64,000 nt of DNA from Blastobasis lacticolella (Eukaryota; Arthropoda; Insecta; Lepidoptera; Blastobasidae): assembly GCA_905147135.1 (NCBI GenBank), contig LR990043.1, positions 17,299,584 through 17,363,583 of the forward strand, given 5' to 3'. The notes under the pieces were generated by a model, which was not told the DNA's origin, did not search any database, and saw only the letters and a program-made list of their open reading frames with translations. A program made the translations under genes and the position numbers. The stretch's first letter is position 1; each line of letters starts with the position of its first letter. Positions 33,901 through 45,737 of the stretch are shown here, piece by piece.

Positions 33901-36900
33901 AGACACACACATATCATCAACGTCAAACTATCATCAACTTCGTCAAACACCCGTCTTCGTCGTTCGCGTAGTGCGAGCTCTAATATGGGTCAGTCTGAAA
34001 ACCAGCGCTGAGTTTGGCTGCTGCCATTCACAGCATTAAGCTGAGGCTGGTTCAATTTGGTCCGATGGCGCATCGCCCTGCTTCCTTATTATGTACTTAT
34101 TATATTAGTTTTAAGTTTTTTTACCGTGTTATTGGACGAAATAAAGACACATCTATGTCCATGTCTTTTTTCGTCGGAGTTTAATATTTGGTGGTTATTA
34201 TTATCGTTAAAAATATGGTGAGCATCAGTCTTACTTTGCTATCTATATGCGGGTTATTGAACTGGTCAAGCAATCCCGGTCGCCGGGGGCCCGTCACTGG
34301 GTCTGCTACGCCGAATAGCAGGTCATAGTCGCGACTCTCCAGCGCCAGGTCCGTACAGCAACACATGAACAGGTTCTTCCCACTGGGGTCTTTCAGGTTC
34401 CTGGAAAAAGGTAACGGTGAAGTTAGACGCTTATTGAAGGAAGACGCAGCGTGGGTAGACCTCCCACAAGGTGGACCGACGACCTGGTAAAGATCGCAGG
34501 TACCAGCTGGATGCAGAAGGCACAAGACCGGCCTTTGTGGAAATCTTTGGGAGGCCTATGCCCAGCAGTGGGCGGCTTTCGGCTGATATGATGAGACGCA
34601 TATTATCCAAAGACCCTATTAGACATTAGCAGCAGTCATCATCATCATCACAGCCCGTAACAGTCCACTGCAGGACTTAGGGCCTCTTCCACGAAAGGAG
34701 AGGTTATTACCATAATTTCCACGTTTGGCAGGCAGGTTGGAGATCGCAGTGTTATAAATATAACCAATGGAAAACGCTGCTGCCCATTTTCCAGCCTACG
34801 GAGACTCTAGATCTTTTCCTTTATAACATTAGTCACCTTGTACGACACCCACGTGTATAAGGGGTTGGTGTTATTCTACTCTGCCGGACTACACACATAT
34901 ATCGACGACGTAATACCAATACCTCCTAAGTTTTTAATGTCAATCGACGCAGAATGCAATTTCGCCCGTGCTGGCAAGACCCCCAAGTTTGATATTCGAT
35001 TTTTCGTAACTTTAAACACTAATAGAATAAGCTTTTAAAAAATAAACTTCTATAAAAAATAAAAATGTGAGGCATTTTTTTCGTTTCTTGAAAAGTTGTA
35101 ATTTTTTAGTTAGGAGATATTGGTACTTCGTCGTCGATATATATACAGTAGATACACAGCAGTAGTAGTAGTCATCTTGGCGTTAATATTCCGGTTGTGC
35201 TATCAAGCGCGAGGACTCGAGCTTCGCCTCGACCACGGTCCAGGATTTGTCGATCTGGTAATTACAGTAGAGCTATTGCCATCTGACCTCCAGCGAGGTA
35301 GGCCAGGACTAGCAGGAAGACGGACCCTGGGCCATAACGCCAACATGATGATGATGATTTTTAAAAATTAAATGTATTCGTTTTTTTTTTATGTAAATAA
35401 ATAAATATAGTATTTTTTTTATATTAAAATATTTATTAGAAATTATTAATTTTTATATATGTAACGCCAGTACTCACCTCAAAAAGTAATAGTAATGCAG
35501 AGCATCTGACGGATCAGTCAATTCGAACTTCCGCACGTAAAGCAGCAACAACCTCGCTAAGTTCAGTCGACGCAACGGCGTTGGGTCGTCCGTGTCCACA
35601 GATACTGAAAAAAAATCAGATTTATTAGCATTTACTTTGATATGAATCATTTATAAGTTTATTTCGTCGTTTGGTTTTTCTGTGTTGTGTAATAATAATT
35701 TGAATATTGTACACCCGAAATGGGTAAACTGCTATGGCATATATTTGTTAACCAGTTTTTTTAACAATAAATATTTACTTTACTTTACTTTACTATGTAA
35801 TTACGGTCTATCTAAAAAATTAGTATATCAGTTTTGACAAAAATTGCCGCGTTACAAAAAAATATCGCTTAGACCGGCCGCATACCGATATGATCCGATA
35901 CGATCAACCAAAATCTGCAAAGACCAATCAAAAGCCTGCGTGAAAAGTGCCGCGACCTCTGATTGGTCGGATCCCAATTCCGAATTCGGAAACCTGATCC
36001 GGAACGAATGTATCTTAAGCCTAAAAGCGAAACTGTCAGAATATAATTGCAAAGGAAAATCGACCTTGTTGCTTTATGACGAGCGACTGATGTTCAACCT
36101 TAGGTGATAAGTTGTTGACGTATAAGCTATTTCCTGGTCGGGCTGTGCCATGTGAAGAACAATAACTTACATAATGGTGCCTGCACATTCCGTGGGGTCC
36201 CCAGCATATAAACGTCGTGGAGAGCAAGCGCCATGTGAACGCCGTGAACTTGGTATCTGCAATAGACATCCATATAAATCTCACTCTTCTCATATTTTCG
36301 CGACAACCTCTCGCTCACACAATACATGATATAAAAGAAACTGCCTCAAGCGCCCGAAACTTCGCTACCACAAGTGATACCACAAGTTACACGCTTCACA
36401 ATGAATAAAAAAAATATGAGTATGAGTACATACCTTGGTATTCTGGACAAAAACTCAATAGCTGGTTCAAACTGCCCAGTCAAAGTCAGCACTTGGAAGT
36501 ACACCAGAGGTTTTTCATAGGCGTGATAATGTGTTTCACCTGAAACAAAAGCACTATTATAACTCGTATAGGAACAGTAGCCCAAGCTAGTAGGAACAGT
36601 AAACTAGGAAACTGTTTATGGATTTATGATCAAATCCATGGGTAAAACAGTTCCCGTGAAATGACATACAACGGCCCTAATTCTGAATCGCTCGCGTTAA
36701 TTCGCACGGTTTTCCAATTTTGATCTTCGCCATGAAAAATTCAATAATATGATGAATGATGCTGAATTTCCCAATTTTGACCCACACTCCTCCGGTATTG
36801 CCAACGTGATATAAAAATATTGAATTTTCGGGATAAAAATTAAAATTAAAATCGTTCAAATCAAGACGAACGATTCAAAAATAAAGGTCTCTAAACATTG

Positions 36901-39900
36901 AAATCTCCCGACCTTATTACAACAAGCTGTATAAACAAACCGCTAAGCAACTAACCATACTCCTCTAATATAAGTTTCTGCAGGTCCGAGTAGGTGAACG
37001 CGTCTGACTCTGTCGAGGATCGAGCCTTGATGGCTGACAGCTTCAGCCAGAGGTAGTCGTCGGCGGTGCGCGCCACTTCGGCGTGTTCGTCGCTCGCGTC
37101 GCAGCAGCCTATCACGCAGTACACCTGCCGAGATAATAATAATAATAAATCATTATCATCATCATCACAACCCATAACAGTCCACTGCAGGATTTAGGGG
37201 CCTCTCCCACGAAAGTGGAGGTCATTGCCATAATCTCCACGCTTGGCAGGCGGGTTGGAGATCGCAGTGTTATAAGTATGACAATGGAAAACGATGCTGC
37301 CCATTTTCCAGCCAACGGAGAATCTAGAATTTTGCCTCGAAAACATTAGTACGCCTTGTACGACACCCACGAGTGTATGGGGTTGGTGCTATTCTACTGT
37401 ACCGGACACCACACGGCCAATAATAAATATGCTTGGACAAATTCTCACAGGGCCATCTAGCCCCAAAGGAAGCAAAGCTTGTGTTATGGGTGCTAGAAAA
37501 CTGAAACTACTTATATACTTTTTTAAATAGACACTTATTTTGCATACTACACCCAGACCCGTAACAGAAATTAATATTTATTTTTATTTAATTATTTATT
37601 TGTATCAGGCTACAGAGGCCCATAGATATAATACATATAACATACAAAATTATAAAAACAATAAACAATACATTATAGCCAAACAAAATAATGTAACCTA
37701 TACAACAATACCACTTATAAAATTAACAATAGACTAATAGATAATATAATAATATATAAAACTAAATTCTAACACTTTTCACTTAATCTCTGTGATACCT
37801 AATGTCGTTTCGGCGGCACCGGAAATTCTGGGTCGCCCACGGAATCGCCGGTACACCACACCCTTCGGCCAATAATCGTCCCTCATGAAGAAATCCAAAT
37901 CTACGGTGGGAACCAACACCACGAACGAGTTGAACGTACGTTCATGGCTTGATTCCAAGAGCCGGACTCTCACGAGGTACTTTTTGGTTAAGCGGATATG
38001 CTCTTCCACGTCCTTTGCCGTCACTGTGTAATGAAGGCGGGACAGGTAAAGCGCCGTCGTCGGTGTCGCAATATTCATCATTTAAATTTCTGATCGGCCG
38101 GGAATCGAACCCAGGACCTCTGCGTGGCAGACCGGCTGTTAACCAACTAAACCACTCAGGTCATCGTCGAGATAGACGGACTAGCTTAATAATATTGTAA
38201 GGAACCCTTTCCTTGGCTACCACCTACCCTACACGCCTTATAAATAACGAGCAGATAGATGGCAAGCTCTTTTTGGTACTTGGCTTTCGGTACGGACGGA
38301 CGTGCTACAGAATCGCCGTTGGTTGTTATTAAGGTCACGTGAGCTATTTTCCTGGTTATTTTCATTGTTATTTTCCACCTGTTTTCGGTTTAACTGATCT
38401 GGGCAAGTGTGTAATCGCTATGTGTTGAAATCTAGTGCAAATAATGGTTAATTGTGATTATTTTCTAAGAGTTTTGTAAATTGATAATTTTGTTATAAAA
38501 TATAAGAAGGTTTTTCGTTAAGTCTTGTTTTTTTTTTTCAATAAATTTCGCCGTAGTTCCTAAAAATATACATACAACGAGGGCATGGTCCGACACTATG
38601 GCTGGTTAGATGTGACACGTTATAGATGGCACAACTCTAGTTAACACTGGGAATTATTATGATGGCGCGTACAGTGTTGTCGAATTATAGTACAGTTATT
38701 GTTGAAAATATACATTTTATCTTTTACTCACACAACTCTTGAATGGGTATGGGTAGGTAGGCAGAGACCACATGGTTTCACTTGCTACAGTCCTAATAGA
38801 TCTCTCTCGATAATAAGAATAACTCCTAATGGTTTCCCCAACATGCATTCTATTTAGCGATCGACAATAATAAAAATAATAGACAAAAAATGTATGGGAT
38901 TTGACATAGGCAATAGTAAAGTTAAATAGCGATCGCTAAATGACATTTAGGATCGCCAGAGCGATAGTACTGCGAACGCAAGCCGACAAGTTTCGATCGA
39001 CAAACGCATTAGAGTCTTTGACATCTTGGCTAGACCCGCTGACTACACAAAAGCAAAATGTATAAGAATATAAAATTATGAATATGGAAGAGGCACGAGA
39101 AGTGTGTCAGAATCGTAGTTTGTGGCACCCGATAGTGTCTGCCTTCCCTTATGGGATACGGGCGTGAATGTAGTGATGTATATATCGGCGCCTTAGAGTC
39201 TTGATAGCCGACATCATTATAACTGGATTTATCATCATGATTTTAACATCAGGCCCGATTGTAACAGCGCGGCGCGGCGCATGAAAGCCCGCGGTCCACC
39301 AAGACACATACTCACAACGATGTCAGTTTAAAGGCTTAGGTATTGGTATTCGTGACTTATATAGCAATTGCTTGGTTTCCGGTTATAATCAAAACAAAAA
39401 CATCGCAGCACACGATCATGCGTGCGCACGCTGCCATTGTCAACTAAAAACACGGTCCACTAAACAACAAGGACCAGCTAAAGAGTATCAAATCGATAGT
39501 TATCATATGTATAAGTAGTCAGAGATATGAGCCTGAGTAAACCGTTTTATAGGTATTTATTGCAACAGATATCTGTGCATTTGTTTCAATAAAGTAAATA
39601 ATATATAATAGTTTTCTGTTTAACACTCACAGCTCTTTTATATGGATCAGTGGAGTTCCGGACTTGAATTCTGTACTGGAAATTAATGGCAGTCTGAACT
39701 TTTTCACTGAGCGGCTTTTCGGGGCTGCTGATGTATTCTTCTAGAGCGCCAATGAACTCCTCATGATCTCGGCTGAAAAGGTATATTAAAAGAACTTAAC
39801 TACTACCACAAACAGGCCAAAACTATCTAAAAACTTCACCATTCCTTAAAATATATATAAAGAAATTATTCATTAGATTGAAGAGAAAACACACTGAAAA

Positions 39901-42248
39901 TTACATAAATCAAAATCAGATAAACCAAGTATAGAAATGTCATGTGGTCCACCTCGGTCACTACTGTGCACAACTGTACTACGGTGCAATAACTCTCAGG
40001 TGTCAGAGACAAACAATGTTTATCGGCATGGCGACAAAGCTACGCGCGTACAGCACTTCTATTGACTTATTTTACTTTGATTTATAATACAAAAAATTTC
40101 TTCCACACGTCTTAGATGAAAGTGACAGTGGCCTCTCCCAAACGTCAAATGAAACCAGTTCTTACCCGGCCTTCTTCAGGCAATGCAACGCTGCGTTGGC
40201 GTCTCCGCTCCGCAGGCAGTAGTAGACCATGGGCCAGAGCGGACGGTCGTCCACCGCGCCATCGGCCAGCCCCTGGGCACTCTGCCCCTGCAGCCGGAGC
40301 CCTACGAAGCCCCGAACCAGCGGGTACGTGCCGGGCTCCCCACCACGCAGCGCCGCCGCCGGATTAGCGCGGACCACATCGCTCATGTACTGCTTGTACC
40401 TGGGGTTGGTACAGTGGAGTATCAATATGCTGTTATAGCGATGGTAAACTGAAGTGGCAATGGCAGGACAGGTTGTAATTGGTTGAAATGAATGCAGGAC
40501 CCATCAGCATAAGACAGGTTAAGGGGGAGGCCTCCTTCTTTTAAACAAAGTTGCACAACAGGTAAACAAACAATTAATTGATTCATTTTAGCTACAATAT
40601 AGATAGATAGATGTATCCGGACTGTTAACGCAGTCTTACGAAGTCACTATACGTCATAATGAAAGATTATAAAAAAAAAGGGAAAAAGATAAAAGATTTT
40701 TGGAAAAGTCAATTTAAAAAAAGTTACAGTCCCCCCCAGATGTATAGATAACGACTTATGTATAATATCAATTATAAACTACTCATGGCTTTTCTAGATA
40801 GTGTAAAATTATCACTTTGATAACAAACTAATAATATTCTGAAAATATGTAATGAAAATTTTATTATACTCTACCAACCTGTTTTCAAGGTATTTCTTCC
40901 CCTGTCCAATGAGACACTGTTGTATAGTAGGGTTGCCTCTAGCCTTCAGGGGATCCTCATCTCTTACTAGTGCTGGAATATTGGCCATGGTCTTTATGAT
41001 CTCCCACATTTCTTTCACTTTCTACAAAGGAATAATTAAAACATAATAGTTACTACAACCTTACATACATATTACAAGACGACATCTATATTTTCTAGTC
41101 AGATAACACTTACAGGATCGTTAAATTCATCAGCCACCTGTGCAAACTTCTGATGCAATGCTGTCCTTGATTTGGACCCTTGAAACACAAGCTTGTTGTA
41201 CTGGTGAACTTGTCTCGCATAGGATGTCTCAATATCATCTAACATGGAATGACCAAACTTCTTCGGAGCATCAGCAATGCTGGGGTGCTGGGAGGGAAGG
41301 TCAGGAGTGCGCTTTAAATCAAGCCAGTTTTGTGATGGCCCAATCATAGCGTTCATCAATTTAATCTTTTCTCTATTCCATTCTGATACCATATGTTCCC
41401 ATTTTTGGTCTTCCGTTGTTTGTAGGGACTAAAACAGACACATTGTTAAAATTATTTAAATAATTTTAATTGCCTTGCCCATAAAATAAGATATGTGTGT
41501 TTATTTTTGTAAAGCAAGCTACTGAAGTGGAAAGCAGCTGTTCAAGAAAAGTGTCAAATGACCACATCGCTGGACTTATAAGAAGAATACTTTAAATTGT
41601 GTGTAGAACAACTTTGATGAATGACATAATCCCAGGATATAAGTGTGATTGAACTTCCAATGCATTTCGCATTGGAATTGAAGATAACACACAAGACACA
41701 CAGACAAGTTCAACTTTAAAACATATTTCTGATGTATGAGGATTGTAATCCCCCTTTCAAACACGGTGGGTGGGGTTGTTTGGGTAGAAAACTGGTTTAT
41801 AGGTAACTTACATTTTTATTTACTTCATCAATTAGTGATAATATGGCATTTTCTCTTTCATTTCTTAAGAAGCTTTCGATATCGGAGTCTGCTATAGGCT
41901 GTAGTGGTTCAAATGTGCGTTTTGAACTGAGAGTCTCTAGTTTTTGAGAAATTTGCTGTAAATCGATTCCTTTTGATCCAAATAGTAAATGTCTGCAATT
42001 CAAAATAATATTTACGTGGTGTGTAGTAACAATCTTGATGAAACATTACAAAAGTGATTGATATTTAGAAATACTTACGCTTGAATGTCATTGGCTCCAG
42101 ACTGAATTACTCTGGAATAAAGTTCTTGTGAAGCTTCTAATACCTGTCCCAAGGAACGTTCGACCCTTGGCAACTCTTCATTTCCTTCAATTTCAGTAGT
42201 AAGCTGCTCGGCTTGTTGCAATAACTTACTAAAATCCTCATCAGCCAT
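30942..42248 (-). CDS. Nup93: Nuclear pore complex protein Nup93
   Basis: Fifteen exons: 42079-42248, 41812-41992, 41114-41428, 40879-41021, 40166-40399, 39631-39772, 36956-37124, 36434-36539, 36171-36256, 35478-35604, 34235-34400, 33607-33687, 32954-33193, 31843-32037 and 30942-31061. Phases close exactly: 2475 nt, 824 aa plus stop (human 819). Nup93 is the inner-ring scaffold nucleoporin that links Nup205/188, Nup53/35 and Nup155 and anchors the Nup62 complex. The N-terminal helical region reads [27 protein letters not shown] and [18 protein letters not shown]. The alpha-solenoid contains [82 protein letters not shown] and [18 protein letters not shown]. The protein ends [19 protein letters not shown]. 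The start AUG has a good context (GCCATGG). Introns carry MITEs, RTE tails and SINEs but no coding disruption. Confidence 0.97.
31303..31420. mobile_element. Small MITE-like element with imperfect terminal inverted repeats
   Basis: The left 'aatccttacaatgtataaaa' and right complement of 'gtacatcgtaaggatt' form imperfect inverted ends around a CpG-rich core, in Nup93 intron 14. Words 'tataaaataaag' near 1675, 24765 and 25785 suggest relatives. Confidence 0.5.
31532..31616. repeat. Inverted repeat, 16-bp perfect arms
   Basis: GTGGATTATTTGAAAT (31532-31547) and its exact complement (31601-31616) enclose 53 bp of AT-rich DNA. Probably a minimal MITE in Nup93 intron 14. Confidence 0.7.
32122..32281 (+). 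mobile_element. MITE family A, copy 2
   Basis: Same sense and nearly the same sequence as 17959-18120, differing by a few substitutions and a short T-run length change. It lies about 85 bp upstream of the acceptor of Nup93 exon 14 (in transcript sense). Confidence 0.85.
34425..34605 (+). repeat. RTE-type LINE C-terminal fragment
   Basis: The plus strand reads [38 protein letters not shown] and [10 protein letters not shown] followed by stop and a GATATGATGA tail. This is a 5'-truncated LINE end in the intron upstream of Nup93 exon 11. Confidence 0.8.
34630..34850 (+). repeat. Dispersed repeat family B, copy
   Basis: It shares about 220 bp with 37142-37412: 'cagtccactgcaggactta', 'ggttggagatcgcagtgtta', 'gctgcccattttccagcc' and 'cttgtacgacacccacg'. 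It begins at a (CATCAT)n run. Partial copies lie at 62-165 and 17055-17118. Confidence 0.8.
35172..35360. repeat. Foldback-like SINE S1 derivative
   Basis: The left end is 'catcttggcgttaatattcc' and the right end is 'cataacgccaacatgatgat', so both ends are S1 3' termini in opposite sense. The internal sequence is diverged S1. Compare 10320-10541. Confidence 0.55.
35692..35795 (+). repeat. LINE 3' tail with (ACTTT)n
   Basis: 'gtacacccgaaatgggtaaa' followed by an AT-rich stretch and 'tactttactttactttact' parallels the tail at 21835-22294. Confidence 0.5.
37142..37412 (+). repeat. Dispersed repeat family B, longest copy
   Basis: Begins at 'catcatcatcacaacccata' and ends near 'ccggacaccacacgg'. 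High similarity to 34630-34850. It starts 18 bp beyond the acceptor of Nup93 exon 7. Confidence 0.8.
37428..38167 (-). mobile_element. SINE S2 split by a LINE fragment
   Basis: The S2 tail half is at 37428-37585 (from 'gcttggacaaattctcacag' to 'cccgtaacagaaattaata'). The pol III head half is at 38076-38167 (ends 'taaaccactcaggtcatcg'). Together they make one S2 element interrupted by about 490 bp. AATATT occurs at both junctions and is a plausible short target-site duplication. Confidence 0.8.
37586..38075 (-). mobile_element. LINE fragment with a 100-codon ORF1-like C-terminus, nested in a SINE
   Basis: The minus-strand frame (stop at 37779) contains [34 protein letters not shown] and [16 protein letters not shown]. 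It resembles the RRM-like C-terminal part of non-LTR ORF1 proteins (a hydrophobic segment, then 'FWP.GV..RRF'). An AT-rich 3' portion follows to the left. Family assignment is by resemblance only. The right end is truncated. Confidence 0.55.
38170..39630. other. Remaining part of Nup93 intron 6, mostly unassigned
   Basis: No exon seen. It contains short pieces resembling the dispersed family at 22963-23510 (near 38960-39045) and palindromic 'tagcgatcgcta' near 38927. Otherwise nothing recognised. Confidence 0.4.
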
Positions 42249-42889
42249 GGCTATAGGTTATATTAGTGAACACACAAATTATTTACTTAACACTTCATCT
42301 ATATTTTTTTTAAGTTCTTGATTAAATACAGCTGGCTTCCCTCTGTAGTTAAAATGCTTAATTGATTAATGAATACAATACTTCGTAGAAATTGAAAATA
42401 CCGGACAATAACGAAAAAGCGCCGATATTTGGGGAACTTTTGTTTGACATTTGTTTTTTTTTCTCTTGCCATAAAAGAAAGCAAAAGGTATAGAAGCTAT
42501 ACAGCCACATCTTTAGTTGCAATTTGTAATAATGTTCGACTTGCCTTAGTCGGTACAAACCCCGCCAGGTTGTGCACAAGCAGACCAACGTTTTTTGGGT
42601 CTCTTAAACGTCTACTATCGCTACAAAGTAGTTTTTTTCTTGTGGAGTCTTGGTCGCGTTAGGCTAGAGGTATAATACCTTTGCTTGAATTTCCTACACA
42701 GGTTTTTCTATATCGAAGCTTTACTGTACGTAAAACGTCTTATTTACATTGATTAAAATAAAGTAGATTTCCGCCTTTCTCTTTATAACTGGTAAATCAT
42801 AAAACACAAAACGGATTTTGCTGTTTTCAATGTAATTTAGAGAATTTGAAATGAGACAAAGTTGCAAAGATTAAGGAGACGTACATTCG

Positions 42890-44525
42890 CCTGGGGCTCT
42901 ATTTTTAAGTAGTACCGGGCGCGAGCGCCATGGTGTGTGGTGCCGCCACGTCAAAGAATAGCACCACCACATCTCTTCCCGTGGGTGTCGTAAGAGGCGA
43001 CTAAGAGACAAATCCGAAAGATGGGCAACAGCATCTTTCTGGGTAGCTTAACATCAACTGCACTGCGATCGCCAACCCACCTGCTAAGCGTGCCGATCTG
43101 GTTTAAATCTGGTTTCCGGGAGGTGGTCTCTTGGTGGTGTTAGGTTCCTCGTCCACAAATCCCTTGTGAACAACATCGTCAATATCGAGTGTGTAGTCTA
43201 GGGTAGCGTACCTTATATTCAGAATTACCAAGCGGTATTCGTTGAAGGTCATACAGATCTACGCACCGACTACGACTCACACCGACGATGACTATATATA
43301 AGGATATATCTACAGCCATACATACCTCCAAACTGGGCAAACGAAGCAGAGACGAGTTGAGAGTGGGGCAATTTGGAGTTGGAAGTCGGAACGCCTGTGG
43401 CCAGATGCTGGCCGGCTTATTGGAGAAGGATATAACTCTATATGATGAACTCGTTCGTCAGGAACGAGTCCATCTGCGATGGACGTGGGTCATAATAAAT
43501 GAGATTGACTTCGTCTTATCTACGAAACGGCATATATTCAATGATGTCTCAATGGTCAACAGCGTGAAAATTGGCAGTGACACCGCTTGGTAAGAGGCAC
43601 ATTGAACATAAATTCAAAGCTAGAAAGATCGAGATTGCTTAAGTCTACTCTCTGGCCTACACCCATCCAAATCCATAACCTCAAGAGCTTTCAACTCGAA
43701 TTAGAAAATCGCTTCGAGTGCCTAGGAGAGTATGCCGACGTGGACGACTACAATAACAGGTTCGTAGAACTGTCTATATGGTTAGGTCAAAGTTCTATAA
43801 GACCTGCCGTACAAAATGAAACCAATAAAATCTCTAAAGATCCCTCAAATTCATGGAAGAAAGACGCGGAACGACTCTGCAATCCCCTGATGACGTCTCT
43901 CAATTTAGGCGACTTAATCGACGGACCTCCAAGTCTCTGACTCGCGTCATACGCCGCTTCAATACTACCAATATTGAGGAGGCGATCGCGCGTAACAAAG
44001 GCTCTAAAGTCTTTGCGAGAGATCTGTCGATTGGACCGAGTCAGCTGACGAGACTGAAAACAATGACGGCAGAGTTGTTTCGACCGAGTCCGAGATTTTG
44101 AGGGAAGTCGAGAGGTTCTATGGACAGTTATACACGACAACACGGGCACCTGTTGCCAGTATGATAAAAGAACCCAGAGCCAAGTTGACCCGACACTACA
44201 CCGAAGATATCCCGGATATCAGCTTGTATAAGATTAGTATGGCTCAAACAGCTTAAGAACAACGAGGCGCCGGGTGATGATGGTATTACGGCTGAACTTC
44301 TGAAAGCTGGTGGCAAACCTGTGCTTAAGACCCTGTTCAATTCCGTCATCCTCGAGGGAAAATCGCCGGTACCATGGCACAGAAGCATAGTGACATTGTT
44401 CTTCAAGAAAGGCGATTAGGCTCTCTTGAAGAACTTCAGACCAATATTGGTGCTGACCCATGTGTATAAGCTGTTTTCAAGAGTCATTACGAATCGTTAT
44501 GCACGCAGGTTTGATGACTTACATA
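42890..44525 (+). mobile_element. RTE-type LINE, decayed, 3' truncated
   Basis: The 5' leader motif 'cccgtgggtgtcgtaagagg' lies near 42979. Endonuclease remnants read VGKRSRDELRVGQFG-like words, then RVHLRWTW and NEIDFVLSTKRHIFNDVSM (43340-43560). RT remnants are [17 protein letters not shown] (about 44270) and HVYKLFSRVITNRYARRFDD (about 44458-44517). Three frames are needed, so it is a pseudo-copy. It sits in the tail-to-head gap between UPF2 and Nup93. Confidence 0.85.
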
Positions 44526-45328
44526 CGAATGTTCCCGAATAAAATTACCCTAAACATTATACATGTCCACTAGATGACCACAAAATTCAGCGGTTCGTTA
44601 GTAGGTAATTACAGTAAGCACCGAATGGATTGATTGTTCAATAATAAAACATAAAAATATACATTCGTTTATTTTAAAATACATAAATAATTTTCATGAA
44701 TGAATGCAGTACGAATCATTGTCCTGAGGAACACTTTTTGTCAACAAGTAATTATTAACTAAGTAAAAGTTCTGCGAAAGTAGTTTCGAAGTAACAAACT
44801 CGGATTTTTACCTTCATGTATATATTTGGGCATAAATGCTGTGCAAATCCAAATTTACGTCGATGTGCTGCCTCATATAATTAACATTTTGTAAAAGAAT
44901 ATAAATTTATCGATGTCAAATTCTATACAAGCTCCTAATTAACAAATTTCATATCGTACAAATCGTAACTACAATAAAGAACATTTTTAAAGACAAGACA
45001 AAGCCATCCTCAAACTGGTCGTTACAATGTTTGAATATCAGTTAACCAACCAAAATTGAATAAACTACAAGTAGTGTAATGTCGCAGAGATATCACTACA
45101 TATTATAAAACAAATTCCCACAAAGGTCCACGGCGCGTCTGTCTATCTGTTCGCGCGACAAACTCAAAAACTACTGAACGGATTTTCATACGGTTTTCAC
45201 CAATAGACTGAGTGATTCATGAGGAAGGTTTAGGAGTATAATTTGTCAAGGTTACTTCGCGTGCGAAGCCAGGGCGCGTCGCTAGTTGCAAATAAATGAT
45301 ATTACAAACTCACTAGTGACACTACAAT
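44526..45328. other. Intergenic between RTE remnant and MITE B
   Basis: AT-rich. 45105-45290 includes a lepidopteran-style repeat ('actactgaacggattttcat', 'ggttacttcgcgtgcgaagc') whose family I cannot name. No gene. Confidence 0.45.
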
Positions 45329-45540
45329 GAGGGTTTTCCGATTTGAAAAATCTACCAGATGGCGCTACTGGAGCCTAAGACTTGTAATCTTCAAAATAAA
45401 GCTGTGCCATTGGCTTGAATGGACTGCCAACTTACAGCTGTTGTAGCTGTCCCTTAGCGCTGCCCGCAACACTATTTTAACATCCGACTTTATGCCACAG
45501 TAACGGCATCTGGGAAATTCTTGAAATCAGAAAAGCCTTA
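45329..45540. mobile_element. MITE family B, copy 1
   Basis: About 212 bp with imperfect terminal inverted repeats of about 40 bp: left 'tgagggttttccgatttg' continuing to 'ccagatggcgctactg', right end complementary to 'taaggcttttctgatttc' and 'cagatgccgttactg'. A second member is at 46892-47080. Confidence 0.75.
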
Positions 45541-45698
45541 TTGCACAGGCTTTTGTCCATCGTCTGAGATTCAATCCCATTATATATTGTGAACAAGTAA
45601 TATTGCCCCGAGCTTCGCTCTGTCACTCGCTTTTGCCGATAAAATATAATTTTACGTTATCCCTGCTACATACGAGCATACAAAGTTTATCGCAAGCA

Positions 45699-45704
45699 TT
45701 TATT
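45699..45704 (-). terminator. UPF2 polyadenylation signal
   Basis: AATAAA on the minus strand, 33 nt past the UPF2 stop codon at 45738. Confidence 0.65.
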
Positions 45705-45737
45705 TCATTCCAACGAGTTTGTGTTGCAAGATGGTTG

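Noticed and set aside
40116..40452. Plus-strand frames of 69-89 codons opposite Nup93 exon 5
   Set aside because: They mirror a GC-rich Nup93 exon whose minus-strand frame matches the family and closes in phase with its neighbours.
43787..44461. Minus-strand frames of 75-120 codons opposite the RTE remnant
   Set aside because: Shadows of the plus-strand LINE coding sequence, with no motif of their own.
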